The notes: generated from the sequence alone by a model not told the origin. A stretch of 64,000 nucleotides of DNA from Synechococcus sp. KORDI-100 (GCF_000737535.1 NZ_CP006269.1:992001-1056000); one strand, 5' to 3'; positions 8,727 through 19,383 are shown, numbered from the stretch's first letter. Made by a program: numbers and translations.

Positions 8727-9982
8727 TCAGCTGGCTGGTCCTGTTGTTGAAGCACGCTCTGGGCACGGGCGGCACGGTCTTCGGCCTCAGCCATCACCTT
8801 GTCTCTCTCCACCAGCAGTTCCCCCGGAGGACCCTCCAGAAGAGCAGTGTTCAGACCGATTCGGCCACGGCCCGGATCCAGTTCGGTGATCATCGCCTTC
8901 ACCCGGTCCCCCTGATCGAAGACCTCTCGGATGGAGCGAAGGCTGCCATTGGTGATGACGGACTGATGCAGCAGACCGCTGACACCGCCCAGGTCGATGA
9001 ACAACCCATAAGGCTTGACAGCGGCAACCTGACCCTCCACCAGCTCGCCGACTTTCAACTCCTGGAAACGGGCAGCCAGGGCGGCTCGCTTTTCAGACAA
9101 AACAAGTTTGCGGGTTTCCGAGTTCACCTCAAGAAAGGCAACTCCAAGGGTCTTGCCGACAAGCTCCTGATGGTTCTCACCGTTTTGGAGCTGGGAGCGG
9201 GGGATGAAGCCCCGTAGTCCTTCGAGATCGCAGGTGACACCGCCACGGTTGAAGCCGTTGACGATCACCTGCACGACAAGGCCCTGCTTCTCCATCTCCT
9301 TCACCTTGTCCCAGCTCTTGCGAAGTGCCAGAGCCCGGCAACTGATGGTGACCATGCCATCGGCGTTCTGCTCGCGTGTGACCAGGACCTCCACTTCGAG
9401 TCCCTTTGGAAACCGCTCGCGGAAGTTGGTGATCACACCAAGGCCGGCTTCGCTTTTGGGCATGAAACCAGGTGCCTTGCCTCCGATATCCACGTAGACG
9501 CCATCACTCTCCAGGCCGATCACCTTGCCTTTGACCACCTCTCCTGTGGTGCCAACCGGTTCGTTCTCGTCGAGGGCTGCGAGAAACGCATCCTCATCGA
9601 AGTCGAAATCATCAACACTGCGTGGGCCTCCTGCGTCCTGCTGCCGACGGGAAGCGTTCTGATCCGGCGCGCCGAGCAGATCAGCCATGGTCATGCCATC
9701 CATGGCGCCCATGTCGAAGCGCTCGTCGTCAGCCAGTGAGTCCGCCGGTGCAGCGTCGAAGGGTCGCGTCGGTGCCGAGAGCCCGGCAGCCTTTTCGAGT
9801 TGGCGGGCTTTTTCAGCAGCGGCTTCGGCAACCTTCCTGGCCTCGGCGGCCTCGCGCTCCAGGCGTTCCTGTTCTTCCTGCCGCCGATTGATCTGCATCA
9901 CCTGCAGCGGCTTGCGGGTTGTATCGGCAGCCGGTTTCGCTGCCTTGGGCCTGTTGGGCTGCGGACTGCCGGCTGACGCCAT
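8723..9982 (-). CDS. S1-domain ribosomal protein S1 homologue
   Basis: A 419-residue S1 RNA-binding protein resembling cyanobacterial Rps1b/Nbp1. Residues 1-140 contain a charged Ala/Glu/Arg-rich coiled coil (RRQEEQERLEREAAEARK). S1 motifs follow: VVKGKVIGLESDGVYVDIGG near 147, a degenerate second (GGVTCDLEGLRGFIPRSQL) and VEGQVAAVKPYGLFIDLGGV near 315. It is likely to bind mRNA in translation initiation. The ORF begins a minus-strand operon with the Tab2-like protein and PgeF. It is distinct from the canonical rpsA, which is not in this window. Confidence 0.85.
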   Translation of the reverse strand: MASAGSPQPNRPKAAKPAADTTRKPLQVMQINRRQEEQERLEREAAEARKVAEAAAEKARQLEKAAGLSAPTRPFDAAPADSLADDERFDMGAMDGMTMADLLGAPDQNASRRQQDAGGPRSVDDFDFDEDAFLAALDENEPVGTTGEVVKGKVIGLESDGVYVDIGGKAPGFMPKSEAGLGVITNFRERFPKGLEVEVLVTREQNADGMVTISCRALALRKSWDKVKEMEKQGLVVQVIVNGFNRGGVTCDLEGLRGFIPRSQLQNGENHQELVGKTLGVAFLEVNSETRKLVLSEKRAALAARFQELKVGELVEGQVAAVKPYGLFIDLGGVSGLLHQSVITNGSLRSIREVFDQGDRVKAMITELDPGRGRIGLNTALLEGPPGELLVERDKVMAEAEDRAARAQSVLQQQDQPAE

Positions 9983-10051
9983 GGACCATCGGGGTCATCG
10001 ATCGATCAGTCTGACAGTCAGGGCGAGAATGCCTACTCCTTCGATGCGTAG

Positions 10052-10870
10052 ATGGGCCTGCCTGATCGCCGCTTCGAACACCTGCGACAGCCCGAAGCGT
10101 TGGCTGCAGCCCAGCGTCCTGGTTCAACCATTGTCTGGCCGATGGGAGCCCTTGAACAGCACGGGCCTCAGCTGCCTCTGAACACCGATGCCCTGTTCGC
10201 GAATCGCATTCTTGATGCGGTTTTGAAACGCCTGCCAGCGGACTTTCCGATCTGGCGATTACCAGCGCAGTCCATTGGTTTTTCTCCTGAGCATGGCGAT
10301 TTCCCAGGCACCCTCAGCCTGCCTGCAGACCTGCTGATTGATCTGCTTGAGAGCGTCGGCTCGCAACTGGCAGCCATGGGGTTCCAGCGGCTGGTGTTGT
10401 TCAACGCCCATGGAGGACAGATTGCCCTGCTTCAGGTGGCTGCCCGCCAGCTCCGCCGACGAGCCGCTTCGATGGCCGTCCTTCCCTGTTTCCTCTGGAG
10501 CGGAGTCGATGGTCTCGACACCCTGATACCCAGGGAGGAACTGGAACAGGGGCTCCATGCCGGCCTGGCTGAGACCAGCCTGATGCTGCATCTCGCCCCG
10601 GATCTCGTGGGTACCGATCGCCCTGTGGACGGTCTCCACCGTTCCGGGCAGGTCTCTCAGCCTCCGCACGGATGGTCCCTGGAAGGGGCAGCACCCTGTG
10701 CCTGGCTGACGTCGGATCTCAGTGAGACAGGGGTGATCGGCGATAGCCGCGAATCCTCAGCAGCCCTTGGTGAAGCCCTCGAAAATCGACTTGTGGACCA
10801 CTGGCAGACACTTCTGGAGTCGCTGCTGAACTCCGATTGGCCACCGAAGAAAAGACTCGACGCGTCCTGA
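10052..10870 (+). CDS. Creatininase-family amidohydrolase
   Basis: A 272-residue metal-dependent hydrolase of the creatininase superfamily, which includes creatinine amidohydrolase, MftE and FAPy deformylase. Metal ligands are visible: Glu35 and His37 in [15 protein letters not shown], Asp46 in the same segment, a His in [13 protein letters not shown], and the NAHGGQ motif. A Glu in GLAETSLML probably completes the site. The actual substrate cannot be told from sequence. The gene is divergent from the S1-like gene across a 69-base spacer and precedes ado on the same strand. Confidence 0.85.
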   Translation: MGLPDRRFEHLRQPEALAAAQRPGSTIVWPMGALEQHGPQLPLNTDALFANRILDAVLKRLPADFPIWRLPAQSIGFSPEHGDFPGTLSLPADLLIDLLESVGSQLAAMGFQRLVLFNAHGGQIALLQVAARQLRRRAASMAVLPCFLWSGVDGLDTLIPREELEQGLHAGLAETSLMLHLAPDLVGTDRPVDGLHRSGQVSQPPHGWSLEGAAPCAWLTSDLSETGVIGDSRESSAALGEALENRLVDHWQTLLESLLNSDWPPKKRLDAS

Positions 10871-10946
10871 ACTGAGAACCCTGAGGTCCAAGAGTTTGGG
10901 AATGCTGGTTATTCTCAGATCCACAAAACGTGGTGAGCTCCGTTCT

Positions 10947-11666
10947 ATGACGACCCTCAATGCACCTACGGCTGCTGTGATGGAGGGCCAGGATGCACTG
11001 CCGGACTTCACAACCGCTGCCTACAAGGACGCATACAGCCGCATCAACGCCATCGTGATTGAGGGGGAGCAGGAAGCTCATGACAACTACATCTCTCTGG
11101 GAACACTGATTCCCGATCAGGCTGAGGAACTCACCCGATTGGCTCGCATGGAGATGAAGCACATGAAGGGCTTCACCTCATGTGGACGAAACCTCGGCGT
11201 TGAGGCGGACATGGCGTTTGCAAAAACCTTTTTCGAGCCCCTTCATGGCAATTTCCAGGCAGCGATGACGGAGGGCAAGGTGGTGACCTGCCTGCTGATT
11301 CAGGCACTCCTGATTGAGGCTTTTGCCATCTCGGCGTATCACATTTACATCCCTGTCGCCGATCCTTTCGCCCGCAAGATCACTGAGGGGGTGGTAAAGG
11401 ACGAATACACCCATCTAAATTACGGCCAGGAATGGCTGAAGGCTAATTTCGAGGCCAGCAAGGACGAGCTGTTCGAGGCCAACAAAGCCAACCTTCCGTT
11501 GATCCGCTCGATGCTGGAAGAGGTGGCCGCTGATGCAGCAGTCCTGCACATGGAAAAAGAGGATCTGATCGAGGACTTCCTGATCGCCTACCAGGAAGCG
11601 CTGTCTGAAATTGGATTCAGCTCCCGCGAGATTGCTCGCATGGCTGCTGCAGCCTTGTCGATCTGA
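10947..11666 (+). CDS. ado: Aldehyde deformylating oxygenase (alkane synthesis)
   Basis: The di-iron, ferritin-like enzyme that converts fatty aldehydes to alkanes or alkenes plus formate. The ATG at 10947 gives 239 residues, the usual family length; a TTG further upstream is less likely. Metal ligands fall in the expected helices: [25 protein letters not shown], the substrate-channel helix [14 protein letters not shown], and [13 protein letters not shown]. It sits directly upstream of acyl-ACP reductase, the normal partner supplying aldehyde, and accA, which supplies malonyl-CoA for chain growth. Identification is secure. Confidence 0.97.
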   Translation: MTTLNAPTAAVMEGQDALPDFTTAAYKDAYSRINAIVIEGEQEAHDNYISLGTLIPDQAEELTRLARMEMKHMKGFTSCGRNLGVEADMAFAKTFFEPLHGNFQAAMTEGKVVTCLLIQALLIEAFAISAYHIYIPVADPFARKITEGVVKDEYTHLNYGQEWLKANFEASKDELFEANKANLPLIRSMLEEVAADAAVLHMEKEDLIEDFLIAYQEALSEIGFSSREIARMAAAALSI

Positions 11667-11728
11667 TCGACAGGTCCCGGTGTCAAGCCGGTTCCCCAAG
11701 GGGCACGTACGTCCCCAACCTCTCGCCG

Positions 11729-11758
11729 TGGGAGCATGGGCGGTCGGGACTGCTCCCA
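11729..11758 (+). promoter_or_regulatory. Hairpin in the ado-aar spacer
   Basis: TGGGAGCA and TGCTCCCA form an 8-bp stem around a 14-base loop, ending about 20 bases before the aar start. There is no T tract, so it is not a typical terminator. It may act as an RNA-processing or translation-control element that sets the ratio of the two alkane enzymes. Confidence 0.35.
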
Positions 11759-11777
11759 TGGAATTTCACCGCGCGGC

Positions 11778-12818
11778 ATGTTTGGTCTGATCGGACACTC
11801 CACGAGTTTCGAGGCAGCCCGCCGCAAGGCGCTGGAACTCGGGTTCGACCACATCGCAGACGGTGATCTGGACGTTTGGTGCAGTGCCCCTCCGCAGTTG
11901 GTCGAACACGTCGAGGTCACGAGTCCGGTGGGAACCCGCATCAAGGGTGCCTATATCGATTCATGCTTCGTGCCGGAGATGCTGAGTCGCTTCAAAACAG
12001 CTCGGCGCAAGGTGTTGAACGCCATGGAGCTCTCCCAGAAAAAAGGCATCAACATCACGGCTCTCGGCGGATTCACCTCAATCATTTTTGAGAACTTCAA
12101 TCTGCTTCAACACAAGACCGTGCGGAGCACGACCCTGGAGTGGGAGCGTTTCACCACAGGCAACACCCATACCGCCTGGGTGATCTGTCGCCAGGTTGAA
12201 AACAATGCGCCATCGCTGGGAATCGACCTGACCAAGGCCAAGGTGGCGGTTGTCGGTGCCACAGGCGACATCGGAAGTGCGGTTTGTCGCTGGCTGACGG
12301 CTCGGACCGGTGTGGGCGAGCTGCTTCTCGTCGCTCGCCAGCAACAACCCCTGGTCGACCTTCAGCAGGAACTCGGGGGCGGGCGTGTCCTCAGTCTGGA
12401 CGAGGCTCTGCCGGAGGCTGATGTGGTGGTGTGGGTGGCCAGCATGCCGCGCACGTTGCAGATCGACCAAGACAGCCTGCGCAAGCCCTGTCTGATGATT
12501 GATGGGGGCTATCCAAAGAATCTGGATGCCAAGGTCGCCGGCGGCGATATCCATGTTCTCAAGGGCGGCATCGTCGAGTTCTGTCGGGATATCGGCTGGT
12601 CGATGATGGAAATCGCCGAAATGGAGAAGCCCCAGAGGCAGATGTTTGCCTGCTTTGCAGAGGCCATGCTGCTTGAATTCGAGCAGTGCCACACAAACTT
12701 CAGCTGGGGGAGGAACAACATCACTCTCGAGAAAATGGATTTCATCGGAGCGGCATCTGTACGTCATGGTTTTTCAACCCTGAATCTGCAGTCCAAGCTC
12801 CACGCCGCCGCCGCCTGA
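11778..12818 (+). CDS. aar: Long-chain acyl-ACP reductase
   Basis: Reduces fatty acyl-ACP to fatty aldehyde with NADPH, the first step of cyanobacterial alkane synthesis. The ATG chosen begins [20 protein letters not shown] and gives 346 residues, close to characterised enzymes of about 340. An NADP Rossmann motif ([19 protein letters not shown]) is near residue 155. A Cys in [14 protein letters not shown] near residue 292 corresponds in position to the acyl-thioester cysteine of characterised AAR. It lies 111 bases after ado and 10 bases before accA, the conserved picocyanobacterial order. Confidence 0.97.
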   Translation: MFGLIGHSTSFEAARRKALELGFDHIADGDLDVWCSAPPQLVEHVEVTSPVGTRIKGAYIDSCFVPEMLSRFKTARRKVLNAMELSQKKGINITALGGFTSIIFENFNLLQHKTVRSTTLEWERFTTGNTHTAWVICRQVENNAPSLGIDLTKAKVAVVGATGDIGSAVCRWLTARTGVGELLLVARQQQPLVDLQQELGGGRVLSLDEALPEADVVVWVASMPRTLQIDQDSLRKPCLMIDGGYPKNLDAKVAGGDIHVLKGGIVEFCRDIGWSMMEIAEMEKPQRQMFACFAEAMLLEFEQCHTNFSWGRNNITLEKMDFIGAASVRHGFSTLNLQSKLHAAAA

Positions 12819-12828
12819 TCCCGCCGCC

Positions 12829-13818
12829 ATGCCCCGACGCCCCCTTCTCGAGTTTGAAAAGCCTCTGGTGGAGCTGGAGCAGCAGATTGATCAGATCCGT
12901 CAGCTGGCTCGTGATTCCGAAGTGGACGTCAGTCAGCAATTGCTGCAGCTTGAGACGTTGGCCGAGCGACGGCGCCAGGAGATCTTCCAGGGACTCACAC
13001 CGGCCCAGAAAATTCAGGTGGCTCGACACCCCCATCGGCCAAGCACCCTGGATTTCATCCAGATGTTCTGTGACGACTGGATTGAGTTGCACGGTGATCG
13101 CCGCGGGAATGATGACCAGGCGCTCGTTGGCGGTGTGGGCCGGCTGGGTGATCAGCCCGTGCTGCTGATTGGGCACCAGAAGGGGCGAGACACGAAAGAA
13201 AACGTGGCGAGGAATTTCGGCATGGCCACCCCGGGTGGCTACCGCAAGGCTCTTCGGCTGATGGATCACGCCAACCGATTCCGGTTGCCGATCCTGAGCT
13301 TCATTGATACACCAGGCGCCTACGCCGGTCTGCAGGCGGAGGAGCAAGGACAGGGTGAGGCCATCGCGGTGAACCTCCGCGAAATGTTCCGGCTCAGGGT
13401 GCCGGTGATTGCGACAGTGATCGGCGAGGGAGGTTCGGGTGGTGCCCTCGGGATCGGAGTCGCTGATCGGCTGCTGATGTTTGAACACAGCGTGTACACC
13501 GTTGCCAGTCCGGAGGCCTGCGCATCGATCCTCTGGCGCGATGCTGCCAAGGCTCCGGAGGCCGCGGAAGCGCTGCGAATCACAGGCTCGGATCTGCTGG
13601 ACCTCGGGGTGGTGGATGAAGTTCTGCCTGAACCCTCTGGCGGCAATAACTGGGCGCCACTCGAGGCTGGCCAGACTCTCAGAGCCGCCCTTGAGAGGCA
13701 CCTTGGTGAGCTGCTCCGATTGTCGGATCAACAGCTCAGGGAAGCCCGTTATCGCAAATTCCGCGCAATGGGGCGTTTTGTTGAAAATGAGTCACACACG
13801 ACCAAACTGGCTGCTTAA
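12829..13818 (+). CDS. accA: Acetyl-CoA carboxylase carboxyltransferase alpha subunit
   Basis: Alpha half of the carboxyltransferase that makes malonyl-CoA for fatty-acid synthesis. The 329-residue protein starts with the family N-terminus ([18 protein letters not shown]). It carries the crotonase-fold catalytic loops ([17 protein letters not shown]-like region, [23 protein letters not shown] and [14 protein letters not shown]). It works with AccD, AccB and AccC encoded elsewhere. The ten-base spacer after aar suggests co-transcription and links malonyl-CoA supply to alkane synthesis. Confidence 0.97.
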   Translation: MPRRPLLEFEKPLVELEQQIDQIRQLARDSEVDVSQQLLQLETLAERRRQEIFQGLTPAQKIQVARHPHRPSTLDFIQMFCDDWIELHGDRRGNDDQALVGGVGRLGDQPVLLIGHQKGRDTKENVARNFGMATPGGYRKALRLMDHANRFRLPILSFIDTPGAYAGLQAEEQGQGEAIAVNLREMFRLRVPVIATVIGEGGSGGALGIGVADRLLMFEHSVYTVASPEACASILWRDAAKAPEAAEALRITGSDLLDLGVVDEVLPEPSGGNNWAPLEAGQTLRAALERHLGELLRLSDQQLREARYRKFRAMGRFVENESHTTKLAA

Positions 13819-13842
13819 GGTGTGAGCGTTTGCTGACCAAGT

Positions 13843-14550
13843 TTGCCGACGGCCCTGATTACTGGATCAAGTCGTGGCATCGGGCGACGCACGGCCGAAC
13901 TCCTGGCCTCCGAGGGCTGGAACCTGTTGCTCACCGCACGCAGCGGAGAGCAGCTTGAGACCCTCAGGGGCGAACTCAAGGGGGTTTCTGGGTCGATTCA
14001 TTGTGTGCCCGCTGATCTCACGGATCCGGCAGCCATTGCTCCGGCAATGTCCCAACTGCTGAGCGAGGGTCACATACCCTCAGTCCTCATCAACAACGCC
14101 GGCGCTGCCTACACAGGTGATCTGCTGGCCATGCCGCTGGATCGCTGGCAGTGGATGCTCCAGCTCAACCTCACCAGCGTCATGCAGGTGTGTGCCGCGG
14201 TGGTTCCGTCCATGCGCTCCCAGGGTGGACTGGTGATCAACGTCAGCAGTCACGCTGCTCACAACGCATTCCCGCAATGGGGGGCGTACAGCGTCAGCAA
14301 AGCTGCCCTGGTTCGTTTCACCCGCTGCCTGTCAGCCGAGGAGCGAACCCACGGCATTCGTGCCTGCACGCTCACTCTCGGTGCTGTGGATTCATCCCTT
14401 TGGGACGAAGAAACCGTACAAAGTGATTTCGATCGTCGTGCCATGCTCACCGTCGATCAAGCAGCCGATGCCCTGGTGCATCTGGCTCTGCAACCCACCA
14501 ATCAGGTCATCGAAGACCTCACTCTGATGCCGTCTATCGGCGCCTTCTGA
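13843..14550 (+). CDS. Short-chain dehydrogenase/reductase
   Basis: A 235-residue classical SDR. The NAD(P) motif is at the extreme N-terminus (ALITGSSRGIGRRTAELLA), so the TTG at 13843 must be close to the true start; an in-frame stop lies just upstream and there is no usable ATG. Further motifs are LINNAGAAY (NNAG), NVSSHAA (catalytic Ser), and YSVSKAAL (YxxxK catalytic Tyr/Lys). Substrate is unknown. Its position between accA and folE may mean a role in fatty-acid or pterin metabolism, but this is inference. Confidence 0.88.
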   Translation: MPTALITGSSRGIGRRTAELLASEGWNLLLTARSGEQLETLRGELKGVSGSIHCVPADLTDPAAIAPAMSQLLSEGHIPSVLINNAGAAYTGDLLAMPLDRWQWMLQLNLTSVMQVCAAVVPSMRSQGGLVINVSSHAAHNAFPQWGAYSVSKAALVRFTRCLSAEERTHGIRACTLTLGAVDSSLWDEETVQSDFDRRAMLTVDQAADALVHLALQPTNQVIEDLTLMPSIGAF

Positions 14551-14559
14551 AGACTCCTA

Positions 14560-15357
<798 letters not shown>

Positions 15358-15392
15358 TGGATTGATCGTTTCTGAATGTTCCTGGTTTGATC

Positions 15393-15425
15393 TGATGTTG
15401 ATTCACAACGGCTGAATCAACATCA
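15393..15425. terminator. Bidirectional terminator between folE and trpF
   Basis: TGATGTTGATTCA and TGAATCAACATCA form a perfect 13-bp inverted repeat with a 7-base loop, placed between the two convergent genes. The right arm reaches the trpF stop codon. Symmetry and position argue for a shared terminator, although no long T tract is present. Confidence 0.6.
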
Positions 15426-16097
15426 ACGATTCAGTTGAACAGCATCGATCAAATCCTTCACTTTCTGAAGATTTTTCCTGCCTGGAGAGTCTTCCAACCG
15501 GCTGGAGGCATCAAGTCCATCAGGGTTGACTCGACTGAGCAGTTCCGGAATCCATTCGGCGCTGATTCCTCCGGCAAGCCACCAGGGCAGGTCCAGCCTG
15601 ATCGCACCCAGACCATCAAGAGACAGCCGGTGTCCCGTTCCTCCGAGTTGATCAGGGCTCCAGGCGTCCAGGAGCAGTGCATCCACGGATTGCGCGTAAC
15701 GCTCCAGGCTGTGCAGATCCTTGGATGACCGAAGCCGTAAGGCTTTCCACCAATCCACCTGCGGGTAACGCTGCTTCAGTGCCAGGCACCGCTCCGGTGA
15801 TTCCCCTCCGTGGAGCTGAACCACCGTGGGCGTTCCATCGCCGCCGAGGGCAGCGTCGAGCGAATCGTCAGCCAGATCGGCCACGACCCAGACCCTCTTT
15901 ACGTCGTCTGCGTTCTGTTCCAATGTTTTGAACAGGTTCCGACGCAGTGGTTCTGCAACGAACCGCGGGGTTCCTGGGACACCGATCACTCCGATGGCAT
16001 CGGCGCCGATCGTTGCGATAGAGAGGGCTTGCTCGGGATCCGTGAGGCCGCAGATTTTCACGGCGGGCTTGGATCGGTTTTCGCGCAAGGAGATCAA
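15423..16097 (-). CDS. trpF: Phosphoribosylanthranilate isomerase
   Basis: Catalyses the Amadori rearrangement of phosphoribosylanthranilate in tryptophan synthesis. The 224-residue TIM barrel has the N-terminal VKICGLTDPEQAL (catalytic Cys), the central VVQLHGGESPERC, and the phosphate-binding end (LAGGISAEWIPELL, then GLDASSRLEDSPG). The TTG start at 16097 is preferred because a Shine-Dalgarno (GGGAGGG) lies about seven bases upstream. A GTG at 16061, starting at VKICGL, lacks one. It is divergent from the protease gene with a 22-base gap. Confidence 0.93.
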   Translation of the reverse strand: MISLRENRSKPAVKICGLTDPEQALSIATIGADAIGVIGVPGTPRFVAEPLRRNLFKTLEQNADDVKRVWVVADLADDSLDAALGGDGTPTVVQLHGGESPERCLALKQRYPQVDWWKALRLRSSKDLHSLERYAQSVDALLLDAWSPDQLGGTGHRLSLDGLGAIRLDLPWWLAGGISAEWIPELLSRVNPDGLDASSRLEDSPGRKNLQKVKDLIDAVQLNR

Positions 16098-16119
16098 CGT
16101 GTGCCCTCCCTAGGATCGG

Positions 16120-17412
16120 GTGACAATCGTCGCTGAGGCGACATCAACGGATACTGACGTGGGAGAGGGCTGGGAGCTACTGAAGATTCGCGGCATCCCT
16201 CTGCGGGTTCACCCCAGTTGGTTTGTCATCCTGGCCCTGACCACGGTGATGTTCCAGGCCCAGTTGGCGGCAGGTGTTGGCGCAGGTCTGGCCGTTGCTG
16301 TGACGTGGGGACTCGGGCTGCTGACCGCGCTGTTGATGTTCGTCTCCGTCCTCCTCCATGAACTCGGGCATTCGCTCGTGGCTCTCCATGAGGGAGTGAA
16401 AGTGCGCAGCATCACCCTGTTTCTGATGGGTGGTGTGGCCCGGGTCGAAAAGGAATGCAGCACCGCGATGGGCTCCCTGCGTGTGGCTGCCGCCGGCCCT
16501 TTGGTGAGTTTGATCCTGGCGGGAGTGCTGCTGCTTTCAGCTCCTTCGATCCAGCCGGTCAATCCTCTGTTGGCCAATCTGTGCAGCCAGCTGGGGGGGC
16601 TGAATCTGGTTCTGGCGTTGTTCAACCTGTTGCCAGGCCTGCCATTGGATGGGGGCTTGATCCTGAAATCCCTGGTCTGGCAGTTCACCGGCAGCCGCAG
16701 CCGTGGTGTGCAGGTCGCCACAGCGTCAGGGCGGGCGCTCGCCCTGACGGCGATTGTTCTCGGCCTTTATCTGTTCCTCGTCGCCAAAAGTGGCGGTGGT
16801 CTCTGGTTGATGCTGCTGGGGTGGTTTGGCCTGGGCGCCAATCGAGGCCAGACCCAGATGCTGGTGCTTCAGAAAGTCCTTCAGGACGTCTCCGTGGCGG
16901 AGGCAACCAGCCGTCGCTTCCGAGTCCTTGAATCGGATCAACCGCTTCGTCGATTGAGTCAGATGCGGCTTCAGGACGCCGAAGGTCAGCGAGGCTCTGA
17001 TTGGGTTCTGGTCTGCCGCGCCGGTCGCTGGATCGGATGGGTGGATGATCAGCCTTTGCGTGATCTGCCCGTTCAGCAATGGGATCGTCAGCGTCTTGAG
17101 GATCACCTCAAACCCCTGGAGGACTTGCCGTCCATCGCTGATCAAGCCCCTCTCTGGCAAGCCGTGAAGTCTCTGGAACAGGCTCCAGATGGAAGGCTGC
17201 TGGTGTTCAGTCCTGCAGGTCTCCCCTCAGGGACGATCGATCGCATGGATGTGGGAGAAGCGGTGCTGCAGAAACTTGGCGTCCGCCTGCCTGCCCCGAT
17301 TCTCGATGAAGCTCGCAAGCAAAATGCCTATCCGCTGGGTTTGGTGATGCTCCCTCAGGTGGTGGAGACCATGCAGGCCTCCGAGGCCGATCTGGCCCGA
17401 GACAGCGCCTGA
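16120..17412 (+). CDS. Site-2 protease family membrane metalloprotease
   Basis: A 430-residue M50-family intramembrane protease. Zinc ligands are in HELGH at residues 80-84 (VLLHELGHSLVALHEG), and the third ligand is in NLLPGLPLDGGLI near residue 170. At least four hydrophobic segments surround them. The C-terminal 200 residues resemble the CBS-like/regulatory extension found in M50B proteins (RVLESDQPLRRLSQM, WIGWVDDQPLRDLP). Such enzymes cleave membrane-anchored anti-sigma factors or other signalling proteins; the substrate here is unknown. The start is GTG. The 3' end overlaps the convergent ligase gene by 58 bases. Confidence 0.9.
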   Translation: MTIVAEATSTDTDVGEGWELLKIRGIPLRVHPSWFVILALTTVMFQAQLAAGVGAGLAVAVTWGLGLLTALLMFVSVLLHELGHSLVALHEGVKVRSITLFLMGGVARVEKECSTAMGSLRVAAAGPLVSLILAGVLLLSAPSIQPVNPLLANLCSQLGGLNLVLALFNLLPGLPLDGGLILKSLVWQFTGSRSRGVQVATASGRALALTAIVLGLYLFLVAKSGGGLWLMLLGWFGLGANRGQTQMLVLQKVLQDVSVAEATSRRFRVLESDQPLRRLSQMRLQDAEGQRGSDWVLVCRAGRWIGWVDDQPLRDLPVQQWDRQRLEDHLKPLEDLPSIADQAPLWQAVKSLEQAPDGRLLVFSPAGLPSGTIDRMDVGEAVLQKLGVRLPAPILDEARKQNAYPLGLVMLPQVVETMQASEADLARDSA

Positions 17413-18119
17413 CGTTCCTGATCGTCCAGCGGCTGCTCCTGCCAAGTCAGTGTCGGCCAGGCGCGCTGCAGCGACTGCAAGAGATGCTGATCCAGGCCAT
17501 GGCGGGGAATCGAGACGGGGGCTCTGGCAGGAGCTGCTTCTCCGAAGACGTCTTGCCAGAGAGTTTCAGGAGGGTCGAGCAGGATCTCACCATGCTGCAA
17601 AAGCCGCCCGTGCAGCCAGCGCTGGGCACTGCCAATGCGCTTCACCCCTCGGGCGTCAACCAGATCGGCAGCCGTCGAGCGTGCAAAACAATGGCTGCCT
17701 TCGTCCTGGGCTGGCTCATCACCGAAGCGGAGCGACTCTCCGAGCTGTTGGAAGCCATGGATCAACCACTGGCAGGCTCGCCGGTAGGCCTGGTGACGTT
17801 GTCGCGGTGCTTGCGGCCAGATCAGGGCATAGGTGAGGCCACCGCAATGCAGCACAGCCCGGCCACCACTGGGCCGGCGGACCATAGACAAGCGTCCGCT
17901 GTTGGCCAGCTCATTCCAGTGACTGGGCCACTGGCTCTGGTTCCGTCCCAGCGACAGCCAGGGGCCGTCCCAGCGATAGAAGCGAAGCACTGGTGTCGTC
18001 AGGCTTCGCTCCAGTAACAGCGTGTCGAGAGCCATCTGCCCATGGCCATCGGCGCACAGCATCGGCAGCCACCGTCCCGCTGATCCTCGACTCGTCATGC
18101 TGGAGGTCGTGATCGACAT
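17355..18119 (-). CDS. Lipoate-protein ligase A-family protein
   Basis: A biotin/lipoate-A/B ligase-fold protein of about 254 residues from the ATG at 18119. The longer upstream frame is antisense to the permease gene and unconvincing. Diagnostic segments are LRFYRWDGPWLSLGRNQ, VRRPSGGRAVLHCGGLTYAL (the R-R-x-S-G-G motif that binds lipoyl-AMP) and KRIGSAQRWLHGRLLQHGEI. It may load lipoate or octanoate onto E2 or GcvH domains. Neighbours offer no pathway link. The overlap with the site-2 protease end is long for a convergent pair but both proteins look intact. Confidence 0.8.
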   Translation of the reverse strand: MSITTSSMTSRGSAGRWLPMLCADGHGQMALDTLLLERSLTTPVLRFYRWDGPWLSLGRNQSQWPSHWNELANSGRLSMVRRPSGGRAVLHCGGLTYALIWPQAPRQRHQAYRRACQWLIHGFQQLGESLRFGDEPAQDEGSHCFARSTAADLVDARGVKRIGSAQRWLHGRLLQHGEILLDPPETLWQDVFGEAAPARAPVSIPRHGLDQHLLQSLQRAWPTLTWQEQPLDDQERQALSRARSASEACMVSTT

Positions 18120-18125
18120 GACCCT

Positions 18126-18911
18126 GTGCTTGAGCTGCCATGGTGGGACATTCCTGTTCTGATCGCCTTGGGGCTGTTCGCTGGCGGGTTGGCAGGTCTT
18201 CTGGGAATCGGTGGCGGACTGATTTTTGCGCCGTTGCTTCTCCTGCTGGACCTTCCGCCTCACCAGGCACTGGCTACCAGCAGTTTCGCCATTGTTCCGA
18301 CAGCCCTCTCGGGAGCTTTGACGCACCTGCGCAGCGGCACGATTCCGCAGCGATCAGGCCTGGCGATTGGTCTGGCCGCGTTCGGGGCTGCTCTGCTTTT
18401 CGGTGGTTTGGCAGGAGGGGTTTCCGGTTGGCTGCTCGTGGCACTGCAGACGCTGATCTACGTCGTCCTGGCGTTTGCCGTGCGCGTGCGTCCGGAACAG
18501 GAGGTGACAAGCGACGAAGAAACTGAGGAATTGGAGAAGAAGGCGCCGTTTCTGGCAGGAGCGGGCTGCATTGCGGGCTGGACCGCTGGGATGTTGGGTC
18601 TTGGCGGCGGTTTGGTGATGGTCCCTTTGATGAATGGGCTGATGGGTGTGCCCATCCATGCCGCTGTTCGGCTCAGCACGCTGGCAGTGTTCTGTTCGGC
18701 AACGGCGGCGTCCCTTCAGTTCCTGCATGAGGGGACGGGTGAGCCTTTGACAGGACTCCTTCTCGGTGGGGTGGCTGCCCTGGCGGCCCGATGGACGTCC
18801 AGTCGCCTTGATCAATTCGATTCAGAGTTTCTGGTGCGCCTTCTGAGGGGACTCGCGATCGTGCTGGCCATCGACAGCAGTCGACGGGCCCTGCAGCTCT
18901 GGCTGGGCTGA
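18126..18911 (+). CDS. TauE/SafE-family sulfite exporter-like permease
   Basis: A 261-residue polytopic membrane protein of the TauE/SafE (DUF81) family. The GTG at 18126 gives MLELPWWDIPVLIALGLFAG. The family repeat is present twice: GLLGIGGGLIFAPLLLL with HQALATSSFAIVP in the N-half, and GMLGLGGGLVMVPLMNGL with HAAVRLSTLAVFCSA in the C-half. About eight hydrophobic helices are visible, with a charged loop (EEVTSDEETEELEKK) between halves. Members move sulfur-containing or organic anions; the substrate here is unknown. It starts six bases from the divergent ligase gene. Confidence 0.87.
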   Translation: MLELPWWDIPVLIALGLFAGGLAGLLGIGGGLIFAPLLLLLDLPPHQALATSSFAIVPTALSGALTHLRSGTIPQRSGLAIGLAAFGAALLFGGLAGGVSGWLLVALQTLIYVVLAFAVRVRPEQEVTSDEETEELEKKAPFLAGAGCIAGWTAGMLGLGGGLVMVPLMNGLMGVPIHAAVRLSTLAVFCSATAASLQFLHEGTGEPLTGLLLGGVAALAARWTSSRLDQFDSEFLVRLLRGLAIVLAIDSSRRALQLWLG

Positions 18912-18915
18912 GGGT

Positions 18916-19383
18916 TCAGATCAACAGCGACCAGAAGCTGTCGTCGAGCTCATAACCCAGGGCGGCAGCCATCTGGGACAGATTGCCTCGCATTGAGCGG
19001 CCATGGTTACGGCAGAGATCATCGAGCTGCATTAGCCGGTGGGTGATCCAAAGCTCCAGAGCCTGTGGCTCGAAACGCAGTCCTTCCGTTCGGCTGAACT
19101 CGTGGGGGACGACCATCGCCACGTGGCGGATCAGGCTGCCGTGGTCACGCTCAAGCAACAGTGGCAACCATGGGAATCGGGCATCCGCCCGCAGGGCCCA
19201 GAGACGCGGCTCTGGACATTCCGCCAGCTCGCGCGGATCCTCCGGATCACGGGGCCAATCAAACCTCAGCTCCACCACTGGGCCCCGATCAAGCAGCTCG
19301 GTCAGGGGCAGATCCATGCTGACGGCCAACGGGCTGAGGTCCAGTTGGCGGATGGCCGCGGCGTTGATCAGAACCGGATCCAT
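18916..19383 (-). CDS. CRR6-family NdhI maturation factor
   Basis: A protein of 155 residues from the ATG at 19383, matching the CRR6/DUF1817 family as I remember it: VVELRFDWPRDPEDPRELAE, CPEPRLWALRADARFPWLP, HVAMVVPHEF, and LSQMAAALGYELDDSFW. In plants and cyanobacteria CRR6 assists assembly of the NdhI subunit into NDH-1, so it fits the CO2-uptake NDH-1 genes elsewhere in the window. It is convergent with the permease gene, four bases apart, and divergent from psaM. Confidence 0.8.
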   Translation of the reverse strand: MDPVLINAAAIRQLDLSPLAVSMDLPLTELLDRGPVVELRFDWPRDPEDPRELAECPEPRLWALRADARFPWLPLLLERDHGSLIRHVAMVVPHEFSRTEGLRFEPQALELWITHRLMQLDDLCRNHGRSMRGNLSQMAAALGYELDDSFWSLLI

